From: an uncultured Flavobacteriaceae bacterium
Lineage (GTDB): Bacteria > Bacteroidota > Bacteroidia > Flavobacteriales > Flavobacteriaceae
NCBI GenBank assembly: GCA_947311745.1
Contig: CAMZLT010000153.1
Location: 1 to 15,571 of the forward strand
Reading direction: 5' to 3'
DNA: 15,571 nt
Both the position numbers and the translations under genes were made by a program. Below the pieces are notes generated by a model. It ran no database searches. It had not been told where the DNA came from and saw only the letters and a list, made by a program, of their open reading frames with translations. Positions 14,046 to 15,571 of this stretch are shown here, in pieces (within the stretch, counting starts at the first letter, position 1; each line of letters starts with the position of its first letter).

Positions 14046-15206
14046 TTATAATTTCTTAACGCCAGGGTTCGTTACTTGTTCACGTTTGTTTATTTTACTT
14101 TTATTTATCATTCCACCTTTAGATTTTTTTTCCATATACCCTTTTTGATTTTGCAAATTCTGAGGAGAAAAATCACCAGACATTTCATGCCGATTGCTTT
14201 GACCAGTTCTATCATCTTCTCTACCTCCAGCTAGACTACTTTTAAGAACAGCATTCCATACAGCAGATTCTATTTCTTCATCACTTGGAGGTACTTTTGT
14301 GTCATAATACCCTTCAGGATCTTCTGGATTATAATTATCATCATCTTTTTCTGTTGTTTCTTGTTTTTCTGTTGTTTCTTGTTTTGTAACTTCACCATCT
14401 GAATTTTTCTCAGTATATGTTGTTGTTGTATGACTATTTCCATCACTGTCCTTTTCAGTAACTTTTACAGAATTTTTACTACTACCATCCGCTTGTGTTT
14501 GTGTAACTACAATTCTAGTGGTTGAGCTGCCGTCTGGTCTTGTAAAAGTTTGTTTATCTGTTTCAGATGAGTACCCATTATCATTACTTACTGAACTATG
14601 ATGGTGAACAAATGAAGTTGTTCCATTACCATTATGATTTTTATGGCTTGAATGCGTTGCATTAACATCCCAAGAGTCACCATAAGATTGCTGTCCTCTT
14701 CCTCCTCCATTAAATTTGCTGTTTGGATTTGAAAAATCACCCATTTCGTTACCAGCACCTTGATTACCTCCATGGTTTGATCCAGGTCTATTTCTTTTCC
14801 CTGCAAATTCTGAACCAATCATATCAACTTTTTTTCCTCCAACTCCTGGTAATTCTCCAATAAAATTTTCGATATCAATTTTTCCGTCAGTAAGATTATC
14901 TTTGTTAATTCTCCCAACGCCAAAACCATCCCATATATTCGCAGCCACTAATCCACTTTTTCTTGCTTTAACAATACTTGAGAACATTCCTAGAAGTTCC
15001 TTTTTATTGTTAACAACAAATTTTTTATCAAAATCTATTTTACTTTCCTCTTTAGTAAAATCTCTTAGATTCACACCAAAAGCATCTAAAATAATATTAG
15101 ATGAATTTAATTGCATGACTTTGTTTGTTGTTTTCACTAAATTATTTTGTGCCGTAAGTAACCCAATATTACATACGATAAAAATTATACTGATTATGTT
15201 TTTCAT
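14046..15206 (-). CDS. Secreted low-complexity protein with 15-residue DG repeats
   Basis: The 386-aa product has a Sec signal peptide (1-20, ending LTAQ) and no homology I recognise. Residues 21-135 look globular (FGVNLRDF, ANIWDGFGVGRINKDN, PGVGGKKVDMIG). Residues 136-209 are Gly/Asn/Ser/His-rich and probably disordered, with HSSHKNHNGNG and HHHSS clusters that could bind metal. Residues 210-269 are four consecutive 15-residue units, each opening N-G or D-G (210, 225, 240, 255), with a partial fifth from 270. They are followed by KQETTEKQETTEK and an Asp-rich stretch (287-302). The tail is Lys-rich. Base composition is less AT-biased in the repeat. It starts 11 nt after the stop of the upstream partial gene, so it is cotranscribed with it. 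Confidence 0.8.
   Translation of the reverse strand: MKNIISIIFIVCNIGLLTAQNNLVKTTNKVMQLNSSNIILDAFGVNLRDFTKEESKIDFDKKFVVNNKKELLGMFSSIVKARKSGLVAANIWDGFGVGRINKDNLTDGKIDIENFIGELPGVGGKKVDMIGSEFAGKRNRPGSNHGGNQGAGNEMGDFSNPNSKFNGGGRGQQSYGDSWDVNATHSSHKNHNGNGTTSFVHHHSSVSNDNGYSSETDKQTFTRPDGSSTTRIVVTQTQADGSSKNSVKVTEKDSDGNSHTTTTYTEKNSDGEVTKQETTEKQETTEKDDDNYNPEDPEGYYDTKVPPSDEEIESAVWNAVLKSSLAGGREDDRTGQSNRHEMSGDFSPQNLQNQKGYMEKKSKGGMINKSKINKREQVTNPGVKKL
14346..14381. repeat. Perfect 18-nt tandem duplication inside the gene
   Basis: Two identical 18-nt units (14346-14363 and 14364-14381) lie in frame and encode the doubled hexapeptide KQETTE on the minus strand. Identity at all 18 bases suggests a recent duplication or slippage hot spot that would change protein length by six residues per unit. 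Confidence 0.85.
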
Positions 15207-15217
15207 TTTATTTGAAT

Positions 15218-15571
15218 TTAAAATTCAATTACAGATTCAACTCCAATTTCTCCATTAAAATCATGAGAAGCTCCTCCTATTAATTCTTCTTTGTAAGTTC
15301 CTGTAAATGTAATTTTATACTTGCTTATTCGTGTTATTGAACCTAAAAACATCGATGCTCTATTCATAGAAATGTTATCACCAGAAATTACAACCATAGG
15401 TTCCGTAACAGTGCCACCGTTATTAGCAACATAATCACCGTTATTTACCCAATCTATATAACTGACATTTACTGTTTGTCCTATTGCAGGTACATTTGAG
15501 ATTGTAAACCCAAAATCTGTTTCATTTCCACCCGAAACATCTCCATTAATTAATGACCAATGTTTATTATC
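15218..15571 (-). CDS. C-terminal part of a probable surface protein (partial)
   Basis: A frame open from the window end to a TAA at 15220-15218 gives 117 residues that read as real protein: it begins DNKHWSLINGDVSGG, continues NETDFGFTISNVP and VNVSYIDWVNNGDYVANNGG, and ends GEIGVESVIEF. It is rich in Gly, Asn, Ser, Thr and Val with alternating strands, few Lys and no Cys, like an extracellular beta-sandwich. The start lies outside the window, so signal peptide and full length are unknown, and I recognise no family. There is no typical C-terminal sorting domain (no conserved Gly/Lys-rich type A end). The next gene begins 11 nt after its stop. Confidence 0.75.
   Translation of the reverse strand, partial: DNKHWSLINGDVSGGNETDFGFTISNVPAIGQTVNVSYIDWVNNGDYVANNGGTVTEPMVVISGDNISMNRASMFLGSITRISKYKITFTGTYKEELIGGASHDFNGEIGVESVIEF

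Noticed and set aside
14588..14818. 76-residue minus-strand frame within the DG-repeat protein gene
   Set aside because: Alternate-frame reading of low-complexity codons; the real frame has a signal peptide and periodic repeat.
1..15571. CRISPR array, insertion sequence or attachment site
   Set aside because: No regularly spaced repeats, transposase or integrase, and no direct repeat of the tRNA end was seen.

Overview
The window is a piece of a very AT-rich bacterial chromosome, most likely from Bacteroidota, family Flavobacteriaceae. Three lines of evidence point there. Ten transcription units are preceded by the TAnnTTTG -7 element known from flavobacterial promoters, often only 10-25 nt before an A/T-rich start without a purine-rich Shine-Dalgarno. 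The families found (DUF3127, DUF4197, a flavobacterial-type UbiA enzyme, a HIR-like SPFH protein, a stand-alone DUF58 protein) are common there. Signal peptides end in the S-x-Q or A-Q form usual in the group. Genus cannot be given from sequence reading alone.

Layout. 1-39 is the first 13 codons of a gene leaving the window on the minus strand. 160-403 is a tRNA-Asp(GUC) unit with promoter and terminator. 470-1393 is a DUF58 protein and 1564-1881 is thioredoxin (both minus). 2031-3230 is aroA (plus), meeting end to end a 46-aa minus-strand small protein (3227-3367). 3495-4484 is asd (minus), diverging from a TrhP/YegQ-like U32 protein (4661-5917). After a shared bidirectional terminator comes an SPFH/band-7 protein (5999-6907, minus), diverging from a 117-aa membrane-anchored protein (7017-7370). 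Next are a DUF4197 lipoprotein and a UbiA prenyltransferase with a 6-nt gap (7486-9135), overlapping tail to tail an orphan histidine kinase (9122-10291, minus). The kinase diverges from a flavin reductase-DUF3127 pair (10394-11654), which ends in a perfect 16-bp bidirectional terminator hairpin.

11801-15571 differs from the housekeeping part. It holds four minus-strand genes in a row, three with visible export signals and one cut by the window end. They encode a probable surface protein C-terminus, a low-complexity secreted protein with 15-residue DG repeats, a protein with two lipocalin-like segments, and a lipoprotein with a charged helical tail. I recognise no named system here; it is the least explained part of the window.

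Housekeeping functions are amino-acid synthesis (shikimate pathway, aspartate family), redox (thioredoxin, flavin reductase), tRNA and its modification, and envelope biology. No mobile element, CRISPR array or pseudogene was seen. Several start codons need moving downstream from the longest reading frame: aroA, the U32 gene, the flavin reductase gene and the 399-aa exported protein. In the first three the longer frame would begin upstream of, or inside, the promoter.
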